A DNA stretch of 64,000 nucleotides from Diphasiastrum complanatum (GCA_029204225.1 CM055098.1:50811995-50875994), one strand, 5' to 3'; counted from the stretch's first letter, positions 22,767 through 35,189 are shown. A program made the numbers and translations. Notes: generated by a model from the sequence alone, not told the origin.

Positions 22767-25700
22767 GTATCATAAACTATCCTTTGTTATCATAAATAGA
22801 CGATGGTTTTATTTCAAGCGGTGTTGTTGAGACATGAGTTAAATCATGGGTATGTTGACGAAAGGAGTTGGTTATCTCCCTGGAAAATTTGATACACTTT
22901 TTTAACCTCTAACATTTTTTGACACATCAAAATAATTAATTTTCATGTATAGTTCAAAGTGCATTGGATGGGTTTTACTCCTACTCCATGTATAGTTCAA
23001 TATATCTTGCTTAATATATGACACTTTAATTCTAGGTGTGTATTTCTCAATATGGTGTTTATGTTTATTACTATTAGTTGGAAATCATTCAATCTATAGT
23101 TACAATTTCACATCTTGCTTGTGAACCTTAAGAGTGAAATGTGGAAGGCTAGTGACAAGCCTTAGATGACTTTAGATAGTGCTCTAGTAACTATGGGTTC
23201 TCTAGATTTAATAATCACCTACACACAAATTGTCAAAGTATATTTAATTTTTTGAAACAAATTGTTAACTTCACTAATCAATATGTACAAGATATAATGA
23301 GGTTGAACAACTTGACAATTTCAATAGGGAGTCTTTGAGTGCACCTCGGGACAACTATAAAACATCCTCCTCGAGATAGTCAATGTCGTTTCAAGGCCAA
23401 ATTAAATTAAGTTATCTCGCATGGGTTTTGTTATGTCCATATCTAGTTGTTGGGAATTCAAACATAGGGTATACATGGGTTATTCGGCCTCTAGAATCAA
23501 GATTGCTAGTTATGCCTAAAAATTTCATTCAAGGCCAATTTCATAATTAATAAGCTTGAGAGGGCCCAGACACTAATTGTGATGTCTGGAGCAATACATG
23601 GCGTGTGATAGCTATATGCAATGATGTGGAATATCATAAGTAACTAGAGCTATGTTTGGTATGATGTGGGGTTGCATGGGTATACGCACAAGCACCTTCT
23701 CGGTCTATATAATTCTATAGGAACTAGCCCTCCATATTGAGCTTTTTGCTTTTAGTTATGGATTTTCTCTTCTCATCAACATTCACACTGTGGTTTGGGT
23801 GTTTACTCTCTAGCTTTTAGGATTAGGTGGTTTTGCTCCACCATTATTCATTTTGGTGCTTCGTAAGCGGAATCTACAAGTTTATCCTTGAAGTGGTTTC
23901 AAAGCTAGAGTTTGCATCAATCAAAAGGTGGAGTTTTTTTTTAAGCTTTTTAGTAGGGAATCTTTGTTTTTTCTTCTTGGTGATAAAAATCATCTCCAAA
24001 TAAGTACTTTAGTTGATTTTCATTTGTTCTATAGTTAGGAATCAACGATATTGGCTTGTTCTTTAGCCATAATAGTTGTTAAGCCAGTTCTTCACACATC
24101 AATGTTTTTTGTAATTATATAACTTCTCAATTTGTACTATATGTGGATGATTCCGATGAGTAGATATGTTTTTGTGAATCTATTAGACAATGTTTTAATG
24201 ATTGCGTGTTGGATATGCCGCGATTATAGGCTCTATACTATTTTAATGGTAAAAAAATTTAGCTACACCTTGATGATAAAAGCCAACGATTGGCCAAATC
24301 AGAACCTTTAGTATTTAAAGAGGTCATTTTGGGGATAAGACGATCTGTTTGTACTTGCATGAAGCTAGGAACCGTTAGAGCATGTGAAAGATGGTGATTT
24401 TTAACCAAAAGACATCGTTTATAATTGAGAATTCATGTTTCTACTAGGTAGAAGCAACTTCAGAGGCATAATTTTTGTATGCATATTCTCTAAGGTAGAT
24501 AGAAGCTATTAGATGAACTATAGATAGAGATAATAAACTTTGAAAGTTAAACTATGACGATAAGTTAGAAAAATATGAGTTTTCATGTTTCTTTTATGAT
24601 TTTTTCATAGTTCAGAGCCTCAATATCATGATCTGATTGTTGGGGGATAGTATATTAGTTGTTTGAAGTATTATTTGACCTTTGATTTGAGCTATCAAAC
24701 TTTGAATTTAGTTGATTGCAGCTTGTGCACTGAATCCTTGAAGAAACACCAATGTGCTCTCCCAAAAAACAATTTTCACTCATTATAGACCTATATTGCT
24801 CATACTGCTATGATGGAAAGCTTCATTGATACCTAATCAATGTTTACATATTGCTGTTGATGCCTATCTTAAGACATACAAGCTCTAAGAGGCATTTGAA
24901 ACTATGGCCTCATGGAAAGTAAGCCCTACTAATTTTTTTCTTTGATGCTTTATTATTCACATGTGTGGACATTACGGACATAGGTGACATGGTAGGCATC
25001 TTGTTGACATCATTTTTTTTTCTATACTACACTTTTACAGCATGCTTAAAGCCATGCATGAGTGGTAGCTTACTAAGGTAGAACTGTAATTTTTGTGATT
25101 TTGAATAAGTGACTTTGTAAACTCAATCAATTGATAGGTTGCATGTCGATGTTAGCATGCCAAACATGCTTGTAATAATGTTGATGTGGTAATGATTGTG
25201 GATGAACCAATAATCGGTTGTAAGATCGATTTTAATTACCTATTAACTGAAAATTGAAAACTCATTCGTAATACTTTTGTGAGTAATATTCCAATTTGTT
25301 CTTAAGTTATTTTGTGTTATTATTGTTTATCTTTAAAGTTGTCTTAGATTAGTGAAAATGGCCTTATTGAGATTTGGAATTTAGTAGAATGGAATTATTT
25401 TTCAACTAGTAACTTGAGGAGAGATGTATTTGTCAGCTAAAAGAAAACAATTTCATATGTTTAGGTAAATTAATGACGGATAGTCTTACTTCGAGTGGTG
25501 CGGTTGCGGCAGTCATGCCCACATATTTTTGAATCTATTTATAATTAAGTGCAATACTTACTAAAATAAACAATTTGAACAATTTGTAGGATTAGCCAAT
25601 AAAAGTGTTGCTAACATATGTCAAGAGTTTGGTGTCTCCGAGTCTAGGATTTTAGCTTGAGTCTTATTCAGAGGAGAAATGTGGTAACAAACTGGATGAT

Positions 25701-26838
25701 TGGCTCGTGAAATGAAATAGTCATTTGAATCTCCACGAAATTCCTAAAAGAACAAAAGTTGAACATTTGTTGTGTTCTTTCATAGTAAGGTGTCATCTTG
25801 ATGGTGAGATCTGCAACCGAAGCTGGTCACTTGGATGCCTTCATTCATTCATTGTAGCAAATGATTCTTACTACGACACTGTATTTCAGATTTGTCAACA
25901 AATCATCAAAATGAGTGCAAAAGGAATGTGACTCCTATCTGAGTGTACAGTTGGAGTGAGGTTGGTCAAGCAAGCCTTGTCAAAAATTTGAGCGAGCTTT
26001 TCATAATAAAAAAAAATTCTTTGTTGTATCATTCAACTGTGTATTTCTATAGTGGTAGTAATTACCAGGTGTTATGATCATATATTGTTTATGATGCAAT
26101 TTGTATTATTGTTTGTGATGCAATAACAAGCAATGTGTATAGAATGGAAGTCCAAACAAAAGGCATAGATATACAACACTTAAGAAAAACATTAGTAAGA
26201 AAAACATTTTGGCAAAGTCCTTCCTTGTCGCTAAACTATAACGAACGTGTCACCTTACATTCCTCTGGGTTTCACATTTCAGCAATCACAGAAAGGTAGC
26301 CCATATTCCAAAATTAAGGGCAAAAAAATCGCTCCAAGCAATAAATAAAAATAAGTGTGCTTTTTGTGTATGTCACGTGCCTACAACCTCCTTTAGAATT
26401 CCTCAACATAACCTATTTAAAGGAAAATTTTTCAAACAAGCTGTCCAAATTTCTATTGGACATTTGACATAAATCCTTTTTATCTGGGTACTTGGTAATA
26501 TCTACATTAGAAATGTCCCGTAACATGCAACCAACACTAGAAAATATGCCTATGGAATGTAACAAAACATGCAGAGAGAAATAGAACAAATAGACAAAAT
26601 TCCACAAGAATAAAGACCAAGGCAAAGCAGCTAGTTCATATTTTGGCCCCGAAGATGCATTTAAATCTATAAATATAGGTTGAACAAGTCATGCACTTTA
26701 GGGAAGAAATTCTCAATATAGCAAAAGTGGTTAATGAAACTGGCACATCTTTTTGTAAGCAAGCAAACTGACTCGTATAAGAAACTAATCCCTTTAACAA
26801 TAACGTATTTAGTCTTTGTTAACAAATTATAAATGAGT
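21820..26838. other. Intergenic DNA downstream of the transporter gene
   Basis: About 5 kb, AT-rich. The first several hundred bases are likely the 3' untranslated region and terminator zone of the transporter. No coherent protein on either strand. No recognised transposon was found apart from the microsatellite at 22,731. Confidence 0.6.
22731..22764 (+). repeat. Compound (TG)n(AG)n microsatellite
   Basis: About 11 TG units run directly into about 6 AG units. Confidence 0.9.
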
Positions 26839-27290
26839 TTTTTTGTAATAGTTGCAGGTGCATCACAGCACATGACTCACCATCGACATTGGTTCTATGA
26901 CTACAAGTCATACACCCATCCTATAGTTGTGCAACTTGGAGACAACTCGACCCATACTATCGAGAGTGTAGGAACAGTCAAAGTCGAATTCCATAAAGGT
27001 GATGTAATGTTATTTTCCAATGTTCTTCACATTCCAAATCTGACCAAAAACCTGCTCTCAATTAGCAAAATCACGGATTCAGGTCAGAGGGTCGAATTCG
27101 ATAGACTAGGCTGCACTATTTTTGACAAGTCTAGAAAAGTCTTTGCTTTCAATAGAAGGTGTGGCAATTTGTACAAAATCAGTCACTCTTATTTTACAAG
27201 TAGTCAAGCTCTTTTTACTTCAACTTGTAAATCAACTGAGATGCTTTGGCATTTCAGGTTAGGCCATTTAAATTCCACTTGTATTCAACA
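26839..27290 (+). mobile_element. Ty1/copia remnant (protease to GAG-pre-integrase)
   Basis: The plus-strand reading GASQHMTHHRHWF, LGDNSTHTIESVGTV, VLHIPNLTKNLLSISK and MLWHFRLGHLNS is the copia protease and GAG-pre-integrase order. It stops abruptly at about 27,290, where LTR-like sequence begins. It is an incomplete fossil. Confidence 0.85.
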
Positions 27291-28335
27291 ACGCATACAG
27301 TTCATTATGAAACCAAGGCAAACCGCAAGTACCCACTTGCGGTCAACTAGCAAACACCGAAGACTACCAAAGGAGCCTCACATATGGCTTGCAAACGGTT
27401 TCAATTTTCAAGGCAATGAATCGAAACCAAACCAAAGGAGACCGCAAGTCAACACTTGTGGTCCACATACGAAGACCAAGGCAACAGACCGAAGCCGAAG
27501 CGTAAGAGTCCAGCCTACGGTCCAATGCTAAGTAAGTCAAGCAATAAGCTGGAGCTTGCGGTCACCTACAAAGCAAACACTAAGCAGTCCACGAAGGAAG
27601 TTGACCAAAGGCCATCGCAAAGTCAACACTTACGGTTCACAATGTTTCTCTCCTCTCGAAGAGACGAACCGCCCGAGCATTATAGAATCCCCTGCTACGG
27701 TTTGTCTGCGGTTGCTTGCCAAAGGCCTCATGCTCCGAAGAACCTTCACGATCGTGGAGACACTGCAAGCAAACGATTGCTAACACATACAACTCACATA
27801 CGGCTACACAGACTGCACATCTTCATGACCTGAAGTACTGGCAAGGTCAACGAAGTACCAGCATGGAGAACGGACTCCACGGACGACGACGATGCACAAT
27901 TGGAAGCCGTTAGAATGAGCTTAACTAGTTTCTTGTAATCAAATGATTAATGTAAACCTCCTTTTCTACATTCCTATATAAACGGGATGAACGAGAGAGA
28001 TGAGTTGGCTGTTTTTGATGTGTCAGTGTCGGTCATGCAGTAGCAGACACACATTGTCACACAAATAGATATAGAATTAGAAGTAGCTAGTTCTTTGTAA
28101 GAGTGAATACCTCTCTTGCGCCAATTTGAAATACAGACAACGCTTGAAAATGTTGTTGTAAACTTATTTCTAAAAATAGAACTGTGACATTCTGTCTATG
28201 GTGCGTAGTCTATGAATGATTTTGATGCTTGCTTACAGTAGATATATTTTTGTTTTTATTAAACATTATCTACTGTTCATAAACTTAAATCAGATCTGTA
28301 GTGTTAGTCTGTAGCTTGGAAGAGGATAGATCTTG
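27291..28335 (+). repeat. LTR-like block with recurring hairpin motif and TATA box
   Basis: About 1 kb between two copia coding remnants. Its first half repeats ACCGCAAGT facing ACTTGCGGT: a perfect 9-bp hairpin at 27,322-27,343, then variants at 27,441-27,462, 27,554-27,562 and 27,614-27,636. TATATAAA lies at 27,975-27,982, followed by a T-rich segment running into gag. The layout looks like U3-R-U5 of a copia LTR, but neither end is defined and it does not match the 3' LTR at 29,722. Confidence 0.5.
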
Positions 28336-28339
28336 GTGC

Positions 28340-30278
28340 GCAACAGTAGCTGTCTCTTATTGACAGACTCAATGGGAGCAACTACCATCTATGGAAGTTC
28401 AAAATAAAGGTCACACTACTAGCCAAGGAACTGTGGGACATCGTTGACGACACAGAAGTTAAGCCTGAAGGTGATGTAGCCATTATCACCAAATGGAGAC
28501 TGAAAGATGGCAAGGCTTTTGCCATGATCACTCTCAACATCACAAACAATGAAATTAATCACATAAGAGCTGCTCAGACTGCAAAGTATGTATGGGACAT
28601 CCTAGCAACACTCTACGATATCAGAGACGTCTCCTCCAAACTCCATTTGAGAAAGGAATTCTTCACCCTAAGAATGTTTGAAGAAGCAAGTGTTTTGAGC
28701 CACATTAACACTTTCCAAAATCTTATGGAGTAGATGACTGCAACTGGCTTAGTCATTGAAGATACCGATGCTGCTATGACTCTATATTATCGAATCTTCC
28801 TGAGGCCTATGAGAGCTGGGTCCTAGCAATTTCGATCCAGGAGAAGATCACCCTTGATTTCATTACTTCAACAAGAGGAGGCCAGAAGATCTGCAACCTC
28901 CTCAGGCACAGGGTTAGATCCTCAAGCTCTATATTTCAAAAATCCGAAATTCAAATCCAAAAAGAAGAGCAATATGCAATCAGGATCGAATTTTGACTTA
29001 GGGTCAAATTTTGGCTCAGAGTTGAATCAGGATTAGGGGTGAATTCGAACATTTCATCTTTCCAACCAAATCAAAAACTAATCTGCAGATATTGCAAGAG
29101 AACTGGACATGAGATCAAGGACTACAGAACTTTGAAGCAGTTCCAACAACAAGCGAATTCTACCTCAACCAGTTTTTCGATATAGTGGCAACAGGAAAAT
29201 GAAGCAACCTTTATAACCAAGGTCGGAGAACAACAAGATATTGATTCTTGGTATCTCAATTCTGGAGCACAATACAAGAAGGTCTACTTCTGGATTTGCT
29301 ATACAATCAAGGCCCAATTTCTTGGAACAACCGGAAGTAGACCTCAGTAGCATTATCATCAACTGAATTAGAGTACATTGCTGCCACAAATGCCACAAGA
29401 GAGGCAATTTGGCTGAGGCACCTACTAGCAGAAATCGACCTTGCACAGCCACATCCAACAACCATCTTTTGTGACAACCAAAGCACCATACCTCTCTCTC
29501 TCTCAATCCGAGATTTCATTCTCAAAGCAAGCATATTGAAATCAGGTATCACTATTTAAGAGAGAAAGTGCAAAGCAAGGAGATATCCTTAGTCTACTGC
29601 AGGACAAAATCAATGGCATCAGATTACTTCACAAAGGCTCTGTCAAAGGAGCACCACCTCAAATTCAACCACATGTTGAATATGAAAATCAAAAGTTTTC
29701 AGGATTCACATTAAGGGGGAGTGTTGGAATTCAATGCTCAGCCTCAAATCCATTCAATAATGAGCATCCTGAAAAACTAAAAACAGAAGGCTCGAATTTC
29801 TGAACAGAGGATCGAAAAAATTCAGGATCGAATTTTCTAGAATTCTTCGATACTGGATCGACTCAAAAAATTCTATATTTTTTGAGTCAGTGTATATTTT
29901 CAGTACTTGTAAACTTCGATATTGTCGGACTAAAATCTGACCCAACAACTTCGCGTTGACAATCCGCCCACTTTGTACATGCATTAGCTATAATGAGACA
30001 GTTGTAATAACTGCAACAAAAGGTAGTGGCAGATATTTTGTAGGATATCAATCCTAGAATCTTCATCAGAAAACTTCTTTTGATTATTCGAGTTTTTGTA
30101 ACCAGAGTTATCACTCTCAACAACTGTAAGCTCAAGTTATCACTTCAAGCATTGTACTCACTGTTTGATGTTAAAGAGTGCAAATTTCAGTCCCACTATT
30201 GTATCGTTTCATTGTGCATTTGTCTGAATCATTCAATTTGAATATTCTGCTATTGGTTGTTGTGTTTCTGATCCTACA
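28340..30278 (+). mobile_element. Ty1/copia element, incomplete, with 3' LTR
   Basis: The gag is read at about 28,340-29,170 (LIDRLNGSNYHLWKFKIK, AKELWDIVDDTE, WDILATLYDIRDVSSKLHL), with a zinc-knuckle-like box near 29,085. C-terminal RNase H (SKHIEIRYHY, VYCRTKSMASDYFTKAL) is at about 29,345-29,710. A polypurine tract (AAGGGGGAG) at 29,713-29,721 precedes a 3' LTR beginning TGTTGG at 29,722; its end is placed at CCTACA, about 30,278, with moderate certainty. It is a broken copy. The gag is very similar to that of the minus-strand copy at 32.9-33.6 kb, so both belong to one family. Confidence 0.85.
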
Positions 30279-30309
30279 CGCACCCGCTCGAGCTTCCGCT
30301 GACTAACCT

Positions 30310-31590
30310 ATCGATTTACGACATCTTTATGGTCTGAAACAGTCACCAAGAGTCTAGTTTCAGAAAATTAATACATTTCTAATCGAGAATGGTTTTATTC
30401 CAAACTCGGAAGACTCGAATGTCTATTTCAAGTTTGTATCGGATTCCTTCATAATCATCACCATTTATGTAGATGATACGTTATTGTTTAGTAATAATCT
30501 GAATTTATTGAAGAATACCAAATGCATTCTAGCACAGTAATACATGATGACTGATATGGGTCCAGCCCTCAAAATACAGATTTTTCGAATTCGACCCAGC
30601 AGACAAATTTTCATCAGTCAACAAAGATATCTCACTAACATGCTGGAAAAATATGGAATGACCAATTGCAAATCGAGCTACTTCCCACTCGCCCCTGGTC
30701 TAAAGCTGTCAAAGGAGCAATGTCCTCAAACCGAGGTAGAGAAGGAGAAAATGAAGCAGTATCCGTTTCACTCCATTATTAGCTCATTGATGTATGCTAT
30801 GCTCTGCACTCGACTCATTTTTGCATACTTGATCAGCTCTCTCATCCAATTCTTATTGAATCCAGGGCCAGTCCATTGGAAAGCTCTCATGAAGGTCATG
30901 AAGTATGTCCAAGCCACAAAGCATCTCAACATCTGTTATGGAGGTAGCCAATCTGCCAATATTCTCGAAGGTTACACAGATGCAGATTGGGCAGGAGATA
31001 TCGACACCAGAAGATTGACTTCTGGATTGTACTATCAATTCAGAAATCTGACCCATGTCACGACGTTGACAGTTTGTCTACTTTGTACATATATTTAAAG
31101 ATAGAATGGCGGCTACCTACTACAGGATGAATCTAGTAAATTAAGTAGATTAATGTCATGCTTTCAATATACTGATCAACTGACATCCAATCATCAATGA
31201 TAATTCATGATGGAGTTAGCGCCCTGATCAGATTAAGTATTATTCTGTAGGCATTATTCAATTAGTTTTTGATAGCCATTTTTGCAAGCAACGATCAATC
31301 AGTTGAAGCCAGTTTTTGCGCTAACTGTCTCGTGCCAGCTTCAAGCTCTTGCACTCATTTTTCTCCAATCAATCAGAGTGCGATTTTTGTCTACACTATT
31401 ACTTGTTCTATTGCGCATTGCTACATTTTATTCATCTTGAATACTTGCTGGTAACTACTGCACTTTCGATCCACACCATCCGCGTTCTCCACTTCCACTG
31501 CTAATCTACATTTCCGATTTGATATCGGAGCTTCTATTATCACAGATCTCTACTAATTCGATATCAATCGGATCTTTCTGGTAACACTTT
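30310..31590 (+). mobile_element. Ty1/copia remnant (RT-RNase H) with LTR-like tail
   Basis: The catalytic box YVDDTLLFSN is read near 30,467, then QQRYLTNMLEKYGM, RLIFAYLISS, and GYTDADWAGDIDTRRLTSG at about 30,969-31,025, the usual copia RT to RNase H order. From about 31,040 the sequence resembles part of the LTR at 29,930-29,985 (shared TCTGACCC, CGTTGACA, CTACTTTGTACAT-like phrases). It is an incomplete fossil that ends around GGTAACA at 31,590. Confidence 0.8.
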
Positions 31591-31595
31591 CATTT

Positions 31596-32337
31596 TACGA
31601 CAAGGGAATGTTTGCCTTGGCAAATAGGGTGCTTGTAGATGAGAAAAATCTGATCATCATACATAATTACATGGAGAAGGAAGCCATTACGAATCTTTCG
31701 AAAAAACATAACTTCATCCAATCAGGATATCAGATTATAAGGTGCATTGATGCATCATTCTACTCACTCAACATGAAAATAAGATAACTTACAAATCTCA
31801 TTGTGTGTTATTAGTCAAAATATCATCACCATTTTTTCAAAACAAAGTATCTATGTGTTGATGTATTGTTTTCATGCAGATCCGGACACTTATCTTGGCA
31901 GTATATCATAGGAGTGGGACGCTAGGTGGCTGCTATAACAAGGATTGTTTTCAAGATATTAGATCCACTCCTTTAAGCCCATTCATAGACTACATCGAGG
32001 ATAATGCCAGGAAGGACGAGTGGGTGCGAGATGAGAATGGAGATTTTTGGAGAAATAAATTTGTGTGGTAAATTAAGTGTACAATTTCAAGTCTCAAATT
32101 ACATTAACTTGTACTTGTGTTGGTTGTTGTATAGGTGGTGCACAACAACGTGGCAGTGCTCTTATGTCATACGTAGTGCAACTATTCAGCCATGTGGACG
32201 ATGTGATAGTTGACTTCCCAGTTGGGACTGGTGTGGGTTTGCACTCTGCCTCATCACTAGGTAGACATGTAGTGGGACTGGAGGCATAGACTCCCTTGTA
32301 TGATGCTGTATTGTCCCACAATTCGGAAGACACTAGG
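31596..32337 (+). pseudogene. N4/N6-type DNA methyltransferase remnant with introns
   Basis: Three plus-strand coding-like blocks. Block 1 (about 31,597-31,770) reads LSFYDKGMFALANRVLVDE, then KNLIIIHNYMEKEAI and LSKKHNFIQSGYQIIRC; this has the shape of the strand-helix pair that follows the DPPY-type motif in N6_N4_Mtase enzymes. Block 2 (31,880-32,067, after a TTTTCATGCAG acceptor) ends DENGDFWRNKFVW before a GT donor. Block 3 (from 32,135) reads RGSALMSYVVQLF, then DVIVDFPVGTG and LGRHVVGLE: the C-terminal SAM-binding DPFxGTG and GRxxxGxE pattern. A stop follows GLEA, but the frame continues with PLYDAVLSH as in homologues. The DPPY box is not visible; a copia remnant begins just upstream. 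Exon phases between blocks 2 and 3 do not agree as I read them, so this is probably a decayed gene. Confidence 0.55.
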
Positions 32338-32906
32338 TTAGTCGAATTTGTTTTTGTGAAAAATCAAAACCTCTCGGCCAAATATTGCTATTTATCTTTA
32401 TTACGAAATTTGTGTCCAACTATGTGTAGGAAATCATATTTTTGATGGACATTTTTTGTTTTGCAGATATTTCGGTGGATCCGGATTGTTTTATGTCACT
32501 TGTTATTTTGTGTTGTGACGTTTGTAAACTTATTTGAAAAAAATATGGTTTTGTAGTTGGAAACATATTGTTTGTTCTGTGCGGCTGGATTTATAATACC
32601 TAGTTCTTTGATGTCTCATGATCATATGTACTTGTATTCAAATACATTTGCGTTTATCTATTTCTAGCATTGTGGGTCATTATGTACACATTTTATTGCC
32701 TTGTAATAATTGCCTTCTGAACTTTTGAAAGAAATTATTTTGGGTCCACCCCTAAATAAGTTGAAGATGTTTTTTTGTTTTCCAAGACATTTTGAAGGAA
32801 TCGAATTTTTATCATTTCAAATTGACATGAATTGTACAATAATCAGGTGACCAGTCCTCTTATAGTACTTACAGAATAGATTATGTCTTGGTTGGAATGA
32901 TGAAGA
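32338..32906. other. Non-coding DNA between methyltransferase remnant and copia copy
   Basis: AT-rich, with no coding region or repeat structure seen. It may include the 3' untranslated part of the methyltransferase remnant. Confidence 0.5.
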
Positions 32907-33776
32907 TTATGAAGTTGATGGTGTGTTTGATACAGGCTGCTGCATGGTGCTCCTTTTGTCAAAGTAATCTGACCGTGTAGATCTCTTGGATCTGAACTTC
33001 TGATTTTTTGAATATAGAGTCTGAGGATTCGATCCTAAGCCTGAGGATGATGTAGATCTTATGATCTCCTCTTGTAGAAGCATTGAAATTACTCTTGAAA
33101 GAGTGAGATGCTCTTGGGTTGAAATAGCCATGCCCAATTTTCGCAGGCTTCAGGTAGACTCGATAATAGAGTCATCACAACATCGAAATCTTCGATGATT
33201 GCGCCAGTTGCAGACATTTGCTCCATAAGATTTTTGAAAGTGTTGAGATAGCTCGAAACACTATCTGCTTCAGACATTCTAAGGGTGAAGAACTTCTTCC
33301 TCAGATGAAGCTTGGAAGTAACGTCTCTGATGTCGTAGAGAGTTGCTAGGATGTCCCATGCATCCTTAGCAAGCTGAGCAGCTCGAATATGGCTGATCTG
33401 AGTGTCTTTGATATTGAGAGTGATCAAGGCAAATGCCTTGCCATCTCTCTATCTCCATTTGGTGATGTTGGCTGCATCACCTTTTGGCTTGACATCTGTG
33501 CCATCAATGATGTCCCACAGTTCTTTGGCAAGTAGAACTACTTTCATCTTGAACTTCCAGAGATGGTAGTTCTCTCCATCAAGCTTGTCAATCAGAGATG
33601 GACTGGAAGATGAATCTATTCTGGTGTGAGATCACTGGTAGAAAGAGCGATGTCTTAATATTGTTGGTTGTGCACTTGCTGATATGAAGTCTTGGTAGAA
33701 ACAAGACTGATAACCTACCATAGAAATGCAGATTACTGAGCCACCCACTATGATACCATGTCAAAAAATCGTGGGA
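32907..33776 (-). mobile_element. Ty1/copia remnant, minus strand (LTR end, PBS, gag)
   Basis: On the minus strand, the end of an LTR (TTTTTTGACA) is followed by TGGTATCATAGTGGG at 33,758-33,744, the initiator-Met tRNA primer binding site typical of plant copia. Gag follows (ELWDIIDGTDVKPKGD, IRAAQLAKDAWDILATLYD, LHLRKKFFTLRMSE). It is the same family as the plus-strand copy at 28.3 kb, in opposite orientation. Only the gag end is present; broken. Confidence 0.85.
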
Positions 33777-33791
33777 TGACTGATATCGAAT

Positions 33792-34109
33792 TTGGTAAAG
33801 AATTCACGTCTTTTTGAAAAACCTTTTCCTTTTGCCAATAAAATTCTATGCCTAATTGATCTTCTTGAAACTATTGACTGGGTTAAGATAAACCTTGAGT
33901 TCATTAAGAAGAAAGACACTTTGAGCTTAATGGAAAATCTTTACAGTCGTCTTAATGATTTTGTTGAAATATTCGAAGAAGAGAAAAAATTCTGTAATAT
34001 GCATATTAGAAAAGTCTTCATGTGCTTGGAAAATGAAAATGGTATTACTACTGCTATTTTGTCCCCTTCTATTTCTGACACTCCTCTCTCACCACACTTT
34101 TACAAGTAG
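33792..34109 (+). other. Unrecognised coding-like segment 1
   Basis: An open, hydrophilic segment of about 105 codons rich in Glu, Lys and Phe (LLETIDWVKINLEFIKKKD, RLNDFVEIFEEEKKF). I do not recognise a family. It starts right beside the LTR end of the minus-strand copia remnant and stops where an LTR-like insertion begins. A similar style of sequence resumes beyond that insertion. Its source, a host gene or a mobile or viral element, is unknown. Confidence 0.4.
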
Positions 34110-34110
34110 A

Positions 34111-35177
34111 TGTGAGGAAGTCCTCCAAATCCAAGGTAGAGCCTCCAAATGTACTCCAAGCAACCTGCAAGCTTCAAGATGCTCCCCAACTCCAAGCTAG
34201 AATGCCTCCACCTGCAAGTAAGGATCTGCAAGCCTCCAAGGATCTCTCCTCCACCTGTGTCCCTACTCTTTAAACACAAAGATAGATAACAAGCTGGCCT
34301 CAAGTATTCACCACCCAACCATAGCTAGATCCAAGCTCCAAGCAAGACCTATCTAGCACTCCCTTGATAACCATAAACAAATTACAAGCATACCACAACA
34401 CTCCATAGCATACTCAAGAACCAAACCCTACTTATGTCCCATACCATAAGCAAGATCCAAACCTTAAGCATACTACCACAAGAAAACACTCTACACACTA
34501 GTAGCAACACTAGAGCATAAGCAAAGCAAACAAGAGAGATCTCCCCCCTCCCAATGGTCACCCTACTACCCTCATATAGATGGCCCATGGACCCCTCCAA
34601 TGCACTATGGAGTTCCATGCTCATCCAATGAGAGAGAGAGAAGCCTAGGGGAGTTAAAGAGTCTCCAAGAGCCTCCATAGGCTTATGGAAGGTCCAGAGA
34701 CTCCTTCCATAACCTATGACTCTTTGAATGCCTTTCTTGTGGGAGTTGGGAACTCAATGGACACTTTAGAAGGGCGCCCTCCTACTAGGTCCCATTGCCC
34801 AAGTTGTGCATATATACTTTGGTCCTAGACCAATTAAGTGATATGGTTCAAGGTTGAGGCCCAAGGTTTAGAAAAATAGTCATCCAATGACTTTCTAACA
34901 CCTCTCTAGGTTCCATACCTCCATCCAAGGCATAGACACCTACCTGCCCTTAACCAAGGACACTAGTACCTTAATCTAAGGCACCTATCCTTAATACTAA
35001 GGGTACCCCTTAACCAAGAGTCACGTGACTCCATACCTCCAACTAAGGTATAGTCACTTGCATGTCCTTATACAAGGGCACATACCCTTAATCTTAAGGG
35101 TGCCTTGCCATTTAGCCCCCAGCACTAAATGGACTATTAGGGGTCTGAAGTACTGCTAGTTACATAGGTATGTAACA
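34111..35177. repeat. LTR-like insertion (~1.07 kb) with internal duplication
   Basis: The block starts TGTGAGGAAG and ends TATGTAACA (TG...CA), has no coding region, and separates two coding-like segments. It contains many CCTCCAAGC phrases on the left and an imperfect direct duplication on the right: a unit beginning CCATACCTCC at 34,913 and again at 35,031, with CTTAACCAAGG and CCTTAATCTTAAGG phrases. A solo LTR is the simplest reading. A clear target-site duplication was not found; CCTCT occurs near both edges. Confidence 0.4.
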
Positions 35178-35189
35178 TTCCTCTAGTCT

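Noticed and set aside
27456-27913. Overlapping open frames in the LTR-like block at 27.3-28.3 kb
   Set aside because: Several frames are open at once over repeated hairpin motifs; no domain and no preferred frame.
34382-34678. Minus-strand open frame of 98 codons inside the LTR-like insertion
   Set aside because: No recognisable protein, and it lies wholly within a sequence behaving as a non-coding insertion.
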